Positions 7,382-15,135 of a DNA stretch of 16,661 nucleotides are shown in pieces. The position numbers were made by a program, and so were the translations under genes. How positions within the stretch are numbered: the first letter of the stretch is position 1; the number at the start of each line of letters is the position of its first letter. The DNA is taken from the NCBI GenBank assembly GCA_015494385.1, contig WGBJ01000180.1, positions 1 to 16,661 on the forward strand. Direction: 5' to 3'. The notes beneath the pieces are model-generated. The model had not been told where the DNA came from, ran no database searches, and worked only from the letters and a program-made list of their open reading frames with translations. The DNA comes from Marinosulfonomonas sp. (GTDB taxonomy: Bacteria; Pseudomonadota; Alphaproteobacteria; Rhodobacterales; Rhodobacteraceae).

Positions 7382-7424
7382 ATACTCCTATTATGAAGCA
7401 TATATAACTCCATATCAGTAGTAT
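7382..7424 (-). promoter_or_regulatory. Palindromic operator over the antitoxin-toxin promoter
   Basis: Two 17-base arms (7382-7398 and 7408-7424) are inverted repeats matching at 13 of 17 positions, around a 9-base A/T-rich centre. The core half-site is TATGRAG on each side. The palindrome covers the -10, the transcription start and the ribosome site of the antitoxin gene. This is the layout expected for autorepression by the antitoxin or antitoxin-toxin complex, but binding is inferred. Confidence 0.65.
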
Positions 7425-7429
7425 TTCAA
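7401..7429 (-). promoter_or_regulatory. Sigma-70-like promoter of the Xre-RES operon
   Basis: On the minus strand TTGAAA (7429-7424) and TATATA (7406-7401) are separated by exactly 17 bases, a near-consensus sigma-70 promoter. The -35 overlaps the stop codon of the upstream Lrp gene, so the toxin module has its own promoter. The predicted start near 7394 would leave a leader of only about 18 bases. Confidence 0.65.
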
Positions 7430-7854
7430 CCCTTCCCTCCGCGTGTGGACAACAGCAGGTTGGTTTCACTGCGCATCACCCCGTCAATCCGGCGGATAGC
7501 GAACAGCACCTTGTCCAGCTCCTCAAGCGTGTCGGTGCCGATTTCGGCAATCAAATCCCATTTGCCGTTAGTCGAATGCACCGCCTGCACCGCCGCGATC
7601 CCCAGCAGGCGGTGCATGATCTTTTCCGCCCCGCGCCCCTCGATCCCCAACATCATCATGCCGCGCACGGGGGCCTGCGCAATGTCGCTTTTCAGACGCA
7701 GGGTGAACCCCAGAATTTCACCCCGCTCGATCAGGCGTTCGATCCGGCTGCGCACGGTGGTGCGTGACAGGCCCAGTTCCGCTGCCAGACTGGATAGCGG
7801 CGCGCGGGAATCGCGGCGCAGGGTGGCAATCAGCTTTTGATCCGTATCATCCAT
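7426..7854 (-). CDS. Lrp/AsnC-family transcriptional regulator, divergent from the arginase operon
   Basis: This is a 142-residue feast/famine regulator. The N-terminal winged helix-turn-helix is clear (MDDTDQKLIATLRRDSR, then LSSLAAELGLSRTTVRSRIERLIERGEI), followed by the RAM ligand-binding domain (GAEKIMHRLLGIAAVQAVHSTNGKWDLIAEIGTDT). Such proteins form dimers or octamers and respond to amino acids. It is transcribed away from the arginase and ornithine cyclodeaminase genes, so it probably controls them with arginine or ornithine as effector; that is inference from position. I use the ATG at 7854 because AAAGG lies seven bases upstream and the family usually starts with this acidic run; in-frame ATGs at 7875 and 7884 are possible alternatives. 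Confidence 0.88.
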   Translation of the reverse strand: MDDTDQKLIATLRRDSRAPLSSLAAELGLSRTTVRSRIERLIERGEILGFTLRLKSDIAQAPVRGMMMLGIEGRGAEKIMHRLLGIAAVQAVHSTNGKWDLIAEIGTDTLEELDKVLFAIRRIDGVMRSETNLLLSTRGGKG

Positions 7855-7913
7855 ATCGGAACCTTTAGCATCCATATTGCCCATTCTTCATCCGATATAG
7901 CCATTTTGCCCCC

Positions 7914-7936
7914 TTTGATCCAGCCTATTTATCAAA
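7914..7936. promoter_or_regulatory. Inverted repeat in the Lrp-arginase intergenic region
   Basis: TTTGAT (7914-7919) and ATCAAA (7931-7936) are perfect 6-bp inverted repeats with an 11-base spacer. They overlap a weak arginase promoter candidate (TTGATC at 7915-7920, 17-base spacer, TACACA at 7938-7943). A second repeat pair, ATATCGG at 7853-7859 and CCGATAT at 7892-7898, flanks the Lrp start. Either could be the binding site of the divergent Lrp-type regulator; no binding evidence is available. Confidence 0.4.
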
Positions 7937-7975
7937 TTACACATAAGCGAGTAGCGACAGAACAGGTTTTACAAC

Positions 7976-8890
7976 ATGCGAAATATCACCCTGATCGGGG
8001 CGCCCGTGGACAGCGGCAAGCGCCGCCGCGGCTGCCTGATGGGACCGGATGCCATGCGCACCGCCGGTCTGGAACAGGCCATCACCGGCCTTGGCCACAG
8101 TGTCACCGACATCGGCAATCTGACCCCCGCCCCGGTGGACATCCCCGAGGATGGCAAAAGCCACGCATTGGCCGAAACCGTGGGCTGGACCCAAACCCTG
8201 ATGCAGGCCGCACAGGAGGCCATGCGCGACAGCTTCCCGATCTTCCTTGGTGGCGATCACGCGCTATCCCTTGGGTCTGTGGCCGGTGTCGCCGCCCACG
8301 CTGCCGATGTAAACCGCCCACTGTTTGTGCTGTGGCTGGACGCCCACAGCGATTTTCACACGCCGAAAACCACCGCCAGCGGCAATCTGCACGGCACACC
8401 GCTGGGCTATGTCACCGGCCTGCCCGATTTTGACGCCTTCCCGCCGCTGCCAGCCATTGTGCCGATGAAAAACCTTTGCCTGATCGGCCTCCGCTCGGTT
8501 GATCCGGCGGAACAGGCGGCGCTGCTGGAAAACAACATCCGCAGCGTCGATATGCGCAGCATTGACGAGGGCGGCATCAAACGCCCGCTCGAGGCCTTTC
8601 TGGACGACGTTTCCCGCGCCAACGGGTTGCTGCATGTGTCGCTGGACGTTGATTTCCTTGACCCCGCCATCGCGCCCGCCGTCGGCACCACCGTTCCGGG
8701 CGGTGCCACTTTCCGCGAGGCCCATCTGGTGATGGAAATGCTGCACGACTGCGGGCTGGTGACATCGCTGGATCTGGTCGAGCTGAACCCCTTTCTGGAT
8801 GACCGCGGCCAGACCGCAAAACTGATGGTGGACCTGACGGCATCCCTGCTTGGCCGCCGCGTCTTTGACCGCCCCACACGGAGTTACTGA
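7976..8890 (+). CDS. rocF: Arginase
   Basis: This cytoplasmic manganese enzyme splits arginine into ornithine and urea. The 304-residue length fits. All metal ligands of the ureohydrolase family are visible: His95 in GGDH, Asp122, His124 and Asp126 in LDAHSDFH, and Asp224 and Asp226 in SLDVDFLDP. SGNLHGTPLG (135-144) carries the substrate-loop histidine (His139), which points to arginase rather than agmatinase. The C-terminal ELNPFLDDRGQTAKLMVDL is also typical. It is followed two bases later by ornithine cyclodeaminase, which uses its product, and is divergent from an Lrp-type regulator. The ribosome site (AACAGG) is weak and a little far from the ATG. Confidence 0.95.
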   Translation: MRNITLIGAPVDSGKRRRGCLMGPDAMRTAGLEQAITGLGHSVTDIGNLTPAPVDIPEDGKSHALAETVGWTQTLMQAAQEAMRDSFPIFLGGDHALSLGSVAGVAAHAADVNRPLFVLWLDAHSDFHTPKTTASGNLHGTPLGYVTGLPDFDAFPPLPAIVPMKNLCLIGLRSVDPAEQAALLENNIRSVDMRSIDEGGIKRPLEAFLDDVSRANGLLHVSLDVDFLDPAIAPAVGTTVPGGATFREAHLVMEMLHDCGLVTSLDLVELNPFLDDRGQTAKLMVDLTASLLGRRVFDRPTRSY

Positions 8891-8892
8891 AT

Positions 8893-9945
8893 ATGACCAT
8901 CCCCGCCCCCTCGAAACTGGCCTATGTGCCGTTTGTATCGGTCGACAATATGATGAAGCTGGTGCATCACATCGGCGTTGAACAGGTGCTGGCCGATCTG
9001 GCCCGCTATATTCAGGATGATTTCGCCCGCTGGGAATTGTTCGACAAAACCCCGCGCGTGGCGTCCCATTCGACCGAAGGCGTGATAGAACTGATGCCCA
9101 CCTCGGACGGGCAGGTTTACGGGTTCAAATATGTCAACGGCCACCCCGCCAACATGAAGAAGGGGCTGCAAACCGTTACAGCCTTTGGGCTTTTGGCGGA
9201 TGTAGCCAGCGGTTATCCGGTGATGCTGTCGGAAATGACCATCCTGACAGCACTGCGCACGGCGGCGACTTCGGCGATGGTGGCGAAACATCTGGCGCCC
9301 AAGGGGGCGAAAACCCTTGCGATGATCGGCAATGGTGCGCAAAGCGAATTTCAGGCGCTGGCGATGAAAACCGTCTGTGGCATCGAAAACCTGCGCCTGT
9401 ACGATATCGACCCCGCCGCCACCGCCAAATGCAAGGCCAATCTGGCCGGTAGCGGGCTGAACATCACAGCCTGCAACAGCCCCGAAGCGGCAATTGAAGG
9501 GGCGCAGATCATCACCACCTGCACCGCTGACAAACAATACGCCACCATCCTGACCGATAACATGGTCGGGGCCGGCGTGCATATCAATGCGATTGGCGGC
9601 GATTGCCCCGGCAAAACCGAGCTGCACCGCGATATCCTGCTGCGCAGCGACATCTTTGTCGAATTTCCCGAACAAACCCGCATCGAGGGCGAAATCCAGC
9701 AACTGGATGCCGATCACCCCGTGACCGAGATCTGGCAAGTGATCAACGGCACCGCCAAGGGCCGCACGTCCGATGCCCAAATCACCCTGTTTGACGGTGT
9801 CGGCTTTGCGATCGAGGATTTTTCCGCCCTGCGCTATGTGCATGACCAGTTGCAGGACGGCAATTTCTATCAGGATCTGGATATGGTCGCCGACCCCGAT
9901 GATCCGCGTGATCTGTTCGGCATGCTGCAGCGGGCCAAAAGGTAA
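8893..9945 (+). CDS. ocd: Ornithine cyclodeaminase
   Basis: This NAD-dependent enzyme converts ornithine to proline with release of ammonia. The 350-residue protein fits the ornithine cyclodeaminase/mu-crystallin family: GFKYVNGHPAN (77-87), the turn LTALRTAATSA (118-128), the NAD fold IGNGAQSEFQ (145-154), and the catalytic patch NAIGGDCPGKTEL (232-244) with Asp237 and Lys241. The GDCPGKTEL form separates it from alanine dehydrogenase-like members. It starts two bases after the arginase stop, with CGGAG as ribosome site, so the pair works as an arginine-to-proline route that frees urea and ammonia. A structured terminator-like element follows the stop. Confidence 0.95.
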   Translation: MTIPAPSKLAYVPFVSVDNMMKLVHHIGVEQVLADLARYIQDDFARWELFDKTPRVASHSTEGVIELMPTSDGQVYGFKYVNGHPANMKKGLQTVTAFGLLADVASGYPVMLSEMTILTALRTAATSAMVAKHLAPKGAKTLAMIGNGAQSEFQALAMKTVCGIENLRLYDIDPAATAKCKANLAGSGLNITACNSPEAAIEGAQIITTCTADKQYATILTDNMVGAGVHINAIGGDCPGKTELHRDILLRSDIFVEFPEQTRIEGEIQQLDADHPVTEIWQVINGTAKGRTSDAQITLFDGVGFAIEDFSALRYVHDQLQDGNFYQDLDMVADPDDPRDLFGMLQRAKR

Positions 9946-9948
9946 ACC

Positions 9949-10022
9949 GCCGCTCATCAGCCCTTGCGGGCGTCTTCGCTGCCCGGCGAAGAAAGCCGTC
10001 AGGCTTGATGAGCGGCCGTTTT
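9949..10022 (+). terminator. Branched stem-loop element and T-run after ocd
   Basis: An 11-bp closing stem (9949-9959 with 10006-10016, left arm GCCGCTCATCA) encloses three further hairpins: GCCC-TTGC-GGGC (9960-9971), a 7-bp stem TCTTCGC/GCGAAGA with a 6-base loop (9973-9992), and GCC-GTCA-GGC (9995-10004). Four Ts follow (10019-10022). It is most simply the terminator of the rocF-ocd operon, insulating gyrA, but the four-way-junction shape is unusual for a plain terminator. Confidence 0.7.
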
Positions 10023-10045
10023 CAACGAAAAAATCGGCACCCCCA

Positions 10046-10075
10046 TTGCACACAACATGTGCCATCCTGTATAGT
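10046..10075 (+). promoter_or_regulatory. Sigma-70-like promoter of gyrA
   Basis: TTGCAC (10046-10051) and TATAGT (10070-10075) are separated by 18 bases, and the -10 is preceded by TG. The predicted start near 10082 gives a leader of about 38 bases before the GTG start. It lies just after the ocd terminator, as expected for an independently expressed gyrA. Confidence 0.55.
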
Positions 10076-10119
10076 CAAAGCAACAAAATACAGCTTCAGG
10101 CGAACAGGCGGAAATTAAC

Positions 10120-12849
10120 GTGAACGACACCCCGGAAACACCAGAAAACGAAGAAGAAAATCAGACTACGGCATATGTGTATGACGGCCCTTCGATCTCG
10201 ATCACCTCCGAGATGAAAACCTCCTACCTCGACTATGCGATGAGCGTGATCGTTTCGCGGGCGATTCCCGACCTGCGCGACGGGTTGAAACCGGTGCATC
10301 GGCGTATTCTTTATGCGATGTATGAGGGCGGCAATACGGCCGATAAACCCTACCGCAAATCGGCCCGCGCGGTCGGCGATGTTATGGGTAAATACCACCC
10401 CCACGGCGATAGCGCGATCTATGACGCGCTGGTGCGGATGGCGCAGGATTTCTCGATGTCGCTGCCGCTTCTGGACGGACAGGGCAACTTTGGCTCGATG
10501 GATGGCGATAACGCCGCCGCGATGCGTTACACCGAGGTCCGGCTGGACAAACCTGCGGCCTTTCTGACCGCCGATATTGAAAAAGACACGGTCGATTTTC
10601 AGGACAATTACGACGGCAAGGATCAGGAACCCACCGTCCTGCCCGCCCGTTACCCCAATATGCTGGTCAACGGCGCTGGCGGTATTGCGGTCGGCATGGC
10701 CACCAATATCCCGCCCCACAATCTGGGCGAGGTGATCGAGGCGACTTTGGCGCTGATTGAAGACCCCGATCTGACCAGCGAGCAGTTGATCGAATATGTG
10801 CCGGGGCCAGATTTCCCCACCGGCGGCATCATGCTGGGCCGGACCGGTGCGCGTAAGGCCTATCTTGAAGGGCGCGGCAGCGTCATCATCCGCGCCAAAA
10901 CCCGCACCGAGGAAATCCGCAAGGACCGTTACGCCATCGTCATCGACGAAATTCCCTATCAGGTGAACAAGGCATCGATGATCGAAAAGATCGCCGAGCA
11001 GGTGCGCGAGAAACGCATCGAAGGTGTGTCCCACGTTCAGGACGAATCCGATCGCAACGGTGTGCGCGTGGTGGTCGAGTTGAAACGTGATGCCACCTCC
11101 GAAGTGGTGTTGAACCAGCTGTTCCGCTTTACCCCGATGCAGACCAGTTTCGGCTGTAACATGCTGGCGCTGAACGGCGGACGGCCCGAAACCCTGACCC
11201 TGCGCCGCTTCCTGACCAGCTTTATCACCTTCCGCGAAGAAGTGGTTGCACGCCGCACCGCCTATGAATTGCGCAAGGCCCGCGAACGCAGCCATATCCT
11301 GTGTGGTCTGGCTGTGGCCGTGTCGAACGTGGATGAAATCGTCGCTACCATCCGCTCCTCTGCCGACCCTGCCGAGGCCCGCGAAAAGCTGATGACGCGC
11401 CGCTGGCCGGCGGGCGATATTCTGGAATATATCGCGCTGATTGACGATCCGACCCACAAGGCCAATGAAGACGGCACCTACAACCTGTCCGAAACACAGG
11501 CCCGCGCCATTCTGGAACTGCGCCTGCAACGGCTGACCGCAATGGGTGTCAAAGAAGTCACGGACGAGTTGCAAACGCTGGCCGCCGCCATCCGCGAATA
11601 CCTTGATATCCTGCGCTCGCGCGACCGGATCATGGCGATCATTTCGGACGAATTGCGCGAGGTGAAGGAAAAATTCGCCGTGGACCGGCGCACCACCATC
11701 GTTGACTGGTCCGGCGACATGGAAGACGAAGACCTGATCGAACGCGAGGACATGGTCGTTACTGTCACCTCGGGCGGTTACATCAAACGCACCCCGCTGG
11801 CCGATTTCCGCGCCCAGAAACGCGGCGGCAAGGGGCTGGCCGGTATGCAGACCAAAGAAGAGGACGTGATCACCAACCTTTTCGTCGCCAATACCCACAC
11901 GCAGCTGTTGTTCTTCACCACCGAAGGCATGGTTTACAAGCTGAAAACATGGCGCTTGCCGCAGGGCGGACGCACCGCCAAGGGCAAGGCAATCGTCAAC
12001 ATCCTGCCGATCCCCACGGGCGTTTCCGTGGCCGCGATCATGCCGGTCGATGCGGATGAAAAAGACTGGGGCGATCTGCAAATCTTCTTTGCCACCGACG
12101 CCGGTGATGTGCGCCGCAATGCGCTGTCCGATTTCACCAATGTGCGCGCCAACGGCAAAATCGCGATGAAACTGCCCGAAGGCGTGGAACTGGTCAACGC
12201 CCGCATCTGCACCGAAGACGACGACGTGATGCTGTTCACCGCCGGTGGCCGCGCCATCCGTTTCCCCACCACCGATGTGCGGGTCTTCAAGGGCCGCGAC
12301 AGCACCGGCGTGCGCGGGATCAGGCTGAAAGACGGCGAAAAGGTCGTCTCGATGTCGATTATCCGCCATTTCGAGGCCACCTCGGACGAACGCATCGCCT
12401 ACCTGAAAATGCGCCGTGCGCTGGCGGGTGCCGATGATACCGAGGTCGAATCCGAAGAAGAAGGCGAAGGCGCCATCACGCAGGAACGGTTCGAGGAAAT
12501 GCAGGCTGTCGAAAACCTGATCCTGACCATCACCGCCGGTGGCTCTGGCAAACTCTCCTCCAGCCACGACTACCCGGTGCGCGGGCGTGGCGGCATGGGT
12601 GTTGCGGCGATGGACAAGGCCATGCGCGGCGGCGATCTTGTCGCCTCCTTTGCGGTCGAAATGGAAGACCAGATCATGCTGGCCACCTCCAAAGGCCAGT
12701 CCATCCGCTGTCCGGTTGCCGACATCTCGTTCCGCTCGCGCAGTGCTGGCGGGGTCAAGGTGTTTGATACAGCCAAAGGCGAGGTCGTGGTCTCGGTTGC
12801 CCAGATCGCGGAACGTGACGAAGAGGATGCGGAAGACGCCGAAGAATAG
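10120..12849 (+). CDS. gyrA: DNA gyrase subunit A
   Basis: This is the breakage-reunion subunit of DNA gyrase, which with GyrB introduces negative supercoils using ATP. The 909-residue protein starts with GTG, behind AGGCGGA. The catalytic tyrosine is Tyr137 in [11 protein letters not shown]. The quinolone region reads [17 protein letters not shown], with Ser98 and Asp102 at the positions of E. coli Ser83 and Asp87, so it carries the sensitive residues. The C-terminal pinwheel begins with a GyrA box, QKRGGKG, which marks gyrase rather than topoisomerase IV ParC. An acidic insert (about residues 768-797, rich in Glu) and an acidic tail ([12 protein letters not shown]) are present. It appears to be transcribed from its own promoter. 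Confidence 0.98.
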   Translation: MNDTPETPENEEENQTTAYVYDGPSISITSEMKTSYLDYAMSVIVSRAIPDLRDGLKPVHRRILYAMYEGGNTADKPYRKSARAVGDVMGKYHPHGDSAIYDALVRMAQDFSMSLPLLDGQGNFGSMDGDNAAAMRYTEVRLDKPAAFLTADIEKDTVDFQDNYDGKDQEPTVLPARYPNMLVNGAGGIAVGMATNIPPHNLGEVIEATLALIEDPDLTSEQLIEYVPGPDFPTGGIMLGRTGARKAYLEGRGSVIIRAKTRTEEIRKDRYAIVIDEIPYQVNKASMIEKIAEQVREKRIEGVSHVQDESDRNGVRVVVELKRDATSEVVLNQLFRFTPMQTSFGCNMLALNGGRPETLTLRRFLTSFITFREEVVARRTAYELRKARERSHILCGLAVAVSNVDEIVATIRSSADPAEAREKLMTRRWPAGDILEYIALIDDPTHKANEDGTYNLSETQARAILELRLQRLTAMGVKEVTDELQTLAAAIREYLDILRSRDRIMAIISDELREVKEKFAVDRRTTIVDWSGDMEDEDLIEREDMVVTVTSGGYIKRTPLADFRAQKRGGKGLAGMQTKEEDVITNLFVANTHTQLLFFTTEGMVYKLKTWRLPQGGRTAKGKAIVNILPIPTGVSVAAIMPVDADEKDWGDLQIFFATDAGDVRRNALSDFTNVRANGKIAMKLPEGVELVNARICTEDDDVMLFTAGGRAIRFPTTDVRVFKGRDSTGVRGIRLKDGEKVVSMSIIRHFEATSDERIAYLKMRRALAGADDTEVESEEEGEGAITQERFEEMQAVENLILTITAGGSGKLSSSHDYPVRGRGGMGVAAMDKAMRGGDLVASFAVEMEDQIMLATSKGQSIRCPVADISFRSRSAGGVKVFDTAKGEVVVSVAQIAERDEEDAEDAEE

Positions 12850-12886
12850 GCTCTGCCCCTCTTTGTTCCCTAAATATCCCGGGGGT

Positions 12887-12904
12887 GCGGGGGCTGGCCC
12901 CCGC
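12887..12904 (+). terminator. GC-rich hairpin between gyrA and trmFO
   Basis: A 7-bp all-GC stem GCGGGGG / CCCCCGC closes a CTGG loop, about 38 bases after the gyrA stop. No T-run follows (TTCTGCC), so if it ends transcription it is a weak or Rho-assisted terminator, or a stabilising 3' end. The preceding ATCCCGGGGG context resembles G-rich intergenic elements common in this bacterial family (recollection, not searched). Confidence 0.45.
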
Positions 12905-12930
12905 TTCTGCCCGATACAAAAGGCATTGAT

Positions 12931-14280
12931 ATGAGCGACACACTCCACATCATCGGCGGCGGCATGGCCGGCGCCGAGGCCGCATGGCAAGCCGCAAATA
13001 TGGGCGTGCCTGTGGTGATCCACGAAATGCGGCCCAAGGTGAAAACCTTTGCCCATCGCACCGGCAATCTGGCGGAAATGGTTTGCTCCAATTCCTTTCG
13101 CTCGGACGATGACGAGGCAAACGCGGTCGGCCTGCTGCATTGGGAAATGCGCACCGCCGGTGGCATCATCATCACCAGCGCCGACCAACACGCCCTGCCC
13201 GCCGGATCCGCCCTTGCAGTGGACCGCGATCCGTTCAGCGAAACCGTCACCAAACGCCTGCTGGACCATCCGCTGATCACCCTTGATGGCAATGAAATCA
13301 CCGAACTGCCAACCGAAGGAAACTGGATCATCGCCACCGGCCCGCTGACCTCGTCCGCTCTGGGCCAATCCATCGCCGCCCACACCGGCGCCGATGCGCT
13401 GGCCTTTTTCGACGCCATTGCGCCGATCGTCTATGCCGATAGCATCGATATGGACACCTGCTGGATGCAGTCGCGTTACGACAAAGGCGACACCGAGGAA
13501 GAGCGCAAAGCCTATCTGAATTGCCCGATGGACAAGCAGCAATACGAGGCCTTTATCGACGCCTTGCTGGCCGCCGACAAAACCGAATTCCACGAGGGCG
13601 AAACCGCCGGATATTTTGACGGCTGCCTGCCAATCGAAGTGATGGCGATGCGTGGCCGCGAGACCCTGCGCTTTGGCCCGATGAAACCCGTCGGCCTGAC
13701 CAACCCGCACCGCCCCGATGACAAACCCTATGCCGTGGTGCAGCTACGGCGCGATAACGCCTTGGGAACGCTGTATAATATCGTCGGCTTCCAGACCAAA
13801 ATGAAATACGGCGCCCAGACCGAGGTGTTCAAAATGATCCCCGGTCTGGAAAACGCCAGCTTCGCGCGGCTGGGCGGCATCCACCGCAACACATTTATCA
13901 ATTCGCCCACCCTGCTGGATCATCAACTGCGCCTGAAATCCCGCCCCAACATACGTTTCGCAGGGCAAATCACCGGTGTTGAAGGCTATGTTGAATCCGC
14001 CGCAATGGGCTTGCTGGCAGGCCGGATGGCTGCGGGTGAAATGCTGGGCCGTCCCGTGGAAACCCCGCCACTGGACACCGCGATGGGGGCTTTGGTCAAT
14101 CACATCACCGGTGGTGCCGCGGCCAAGACATTCCAGCCAATGAACGTCAACTTTGGCCTGTTCCAGCCGATTGACGCCAAACACGGGCGCAAGAACCGCA
14201 AAACCCGTTACAAGGCCTACACCGACCGCGCCAAAGCGGCGTGGCAGGAATGGCTGGACGCGCAAAACCCCGCGGCCTAA
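12931..14280 (+). CDS. trmFO: TrmFO, folate/FAD-dependent tRNA (uracil-54-C5)-methyltransferase
   Basis: This enzyme makes ribothymidine at position 54 of tRNA using methylenetetrahydrofolate and FAD, in place of the SAM-dependent TrmA. The 449-residue length is in range. The FAD fold is at the N-terminus ([17 protein letters not shown]). The two functional cysteines are visible: Cys52 in [11 protein letters not shown] and Cys232 in [15 protein letters not shown], corresponding to Cys53 and Cys226 of the Bacillus enzyme. [27 protein letters not shown] and ALVNHITGG followed by [12 protein letters not shown] are family-typical. It starts with ATG 81 bases after gyrA, and is directly followed by gluQ, another tRNA-modifying gene, on the same transcript. 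Confidence 0.97.
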   Translation: MSDTLHIIGGGMAGAEAAWQAANMGVPVVIHEMRPKVKTFAHRTGNLAEMVCSNSFRSDDDEANAVGLLHWEMRTAGGIIITSADQHALPAGSALAVDRDPFSETVTKRLLDHPLITLDGNEITELPTEGNWIIATGPLTSSALGQSIAAHTGADALAFFDAIAPIVYADSIDMDTCWMQSRYDKGDTEEERKAYLNCPMDKQQYEAFIDALLAADKTEFHEGETAGYFDGCLPIEVMAMRGRETLRFGPMKPVGLTNPHRPDDKPYAVVQLRRDNALGTLYNIVGFQTKMKYGAQTEVFKMIPGLENASFARLGGIHRNTFINSPTLLDHQLRLKSRPNIRFAGQITGVEGYVESAAMGLLAGRMAAGEMLGRPVETPPLDTAMGALVNHITGGAAAKTFQPMNVNFGLFQPIDAKHGRKNRKTRYKAYTDRAKAAWQEWLDAQNPAA

Positions 14281-14290
14281 CGTGGCGCCC

Positions 14291-15133
14291 ATGCGCACCC
14301 GTTTTGCCCCTTCCCCGACCAGCCCGCTGCATCTGGGCCACGCCTATTCCGCCCTGTTGGCCTATAATAGGGCCACCAAGGCGGGTGGCGAATTTCTGCT
14401 ACGGATCGAGGACATAGACCAAAGCCGCGCCCGCCCGAAGTGGGAGGCGCAGATTTATGACGATCTGCACTGGCTGGGGCTGGAGTGGCCGGAACCGGTG
14501 ATGCGCCAATCAGACCGGATGCCCGCCTATCGCGAGGCCCTTGCAAAACTGGATGGCATGGGCCTGCTCTATCGCTGCACCTGCAACCGCCGCGATATCG
14601 AGGCCGCCGTTTCCGCGCCGCAAGAAGGGGTTGAACCCGCCTTTGGACCGGACGGGCTGATCTATCCGGGCACATGCAAAAATGCGGGTCACACCGATAG
14701 AAATGCCGCCCTGCGGCTGGATATGGCCAAAGCCTGTGACATGCTGGGCAATCCGGTGCTGGAGTTCAGCGAAACCGGCCCCGCGCATAAAGGCAGCCAC
14801 CGGATTACTCCTGATGAACTGATCCACCGCGTTGGCGACATCGTTCTGGCCCGCCGCGATATGGGAACGTCCTATCATCTGTCCGTGGTGCTGGATGACG
14901 CAGCGCAGGGCATTACCGATGTCATTCGGGGTGAAGACCTGTTTGACGCCACCAAAATCCACGTCCTGTTGCAAACCCTGTTAGGCCTGCCCACCCCCGC
15001 CTATCATCACCACCGGCTGATCCGCGACGAAAATGGCAAACGGCTGGCCAAACGTGACGACGCCCGCGCCATCGCGAAATATCGGGACGATGGCGCAAGC
15101 CCTGCGGACATCCGCAAAATTGTTGGTTTATAA
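14291..15133 (+). CDS. gluQ: Glutamyl-queuosine tRNA(Asp) synthetase (GluQ-RS)
   Basis: This shortened glutamyl-tRNA synthetase paralogue lacks the anticodon-binding domain. It attaches glutamate to queuosine at position 34 of tRNA-Asp. The 280-residue length is right for GluQ-RS and far too short for GltX. The HIGH-like motif is HLGH (14-17) after MRTRFAPSPTSPL, and the KMSKS-like motif is KRLAKR (250-255). The zinc pattern of the family is complete: Cys96, Cys98, Tyr125 and Cys129 (CTC, then YPGTC). The ATG at 14291 is ten bases after the trmFO stop; a GTG at 14282 in the same frame would add three residues. A much longer in-frame ATG at 14153 lies inside trmFO and is not credible. Confidence 0.95.
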   Translation: MRTRFAPSPTSPLHLGHAYSALLAYNRATKAGGEFLLRIEDIDQSRARPKWEAQIYDDLHWLGLEWPEPVMRQSDRMPAYREALAKLDGMGLLYRCTCNRRDIEAAVSAPQEGVEPAFGPDGLIYPGTCKNAGHTDRNAALRLDMAKACDMLGNPVLEFSETGPAHKGSHRITPDELIHRVGDIVLARRDMGTSYHLSVVLDDAAQGITDVIRGEDLFDATKIHVLLQTLLGLPTPAYHHHRLIRDENGKRLAKRDDARAIAKYRDDGASPADIRKIVGL

Positions 15134-15135
15134 AC

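Noticed and set aside
9949..10016. Cloverleaf fold read as a tRNA gene
   Set aside because: The closing stem has 11 pairs rather than 7, there is no 7-base anticodon loop, no TTCRA in the last arm, and the last arm has only 3 pairs. It is not a tRNA.
8884..10065. 393-codon minus-strand frame opposite ornithine cyclodeaminase
   Set aside because: Antisense to a clear enzyme gene, with the same shadow composition and no family motif; it also runs through the branched hairpin element.
10096..13710. 1204-codon open frame on the minus strand opposite gyrA and trmFO
   Set aside because: It is antisense to two certain genes, is rich in His, Gly, Arg and Ala from reading GC-biased codons backwards, and shows no domain. 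It is a shadow of third-position GC bias.
14153..14290. Longer gluQ start inside trmFO
   Set aside because: The added residues are Arg/Pro/Thr-rich shadow of trmFO and would displace the conserved N-terminal MRTRFAPSPT.
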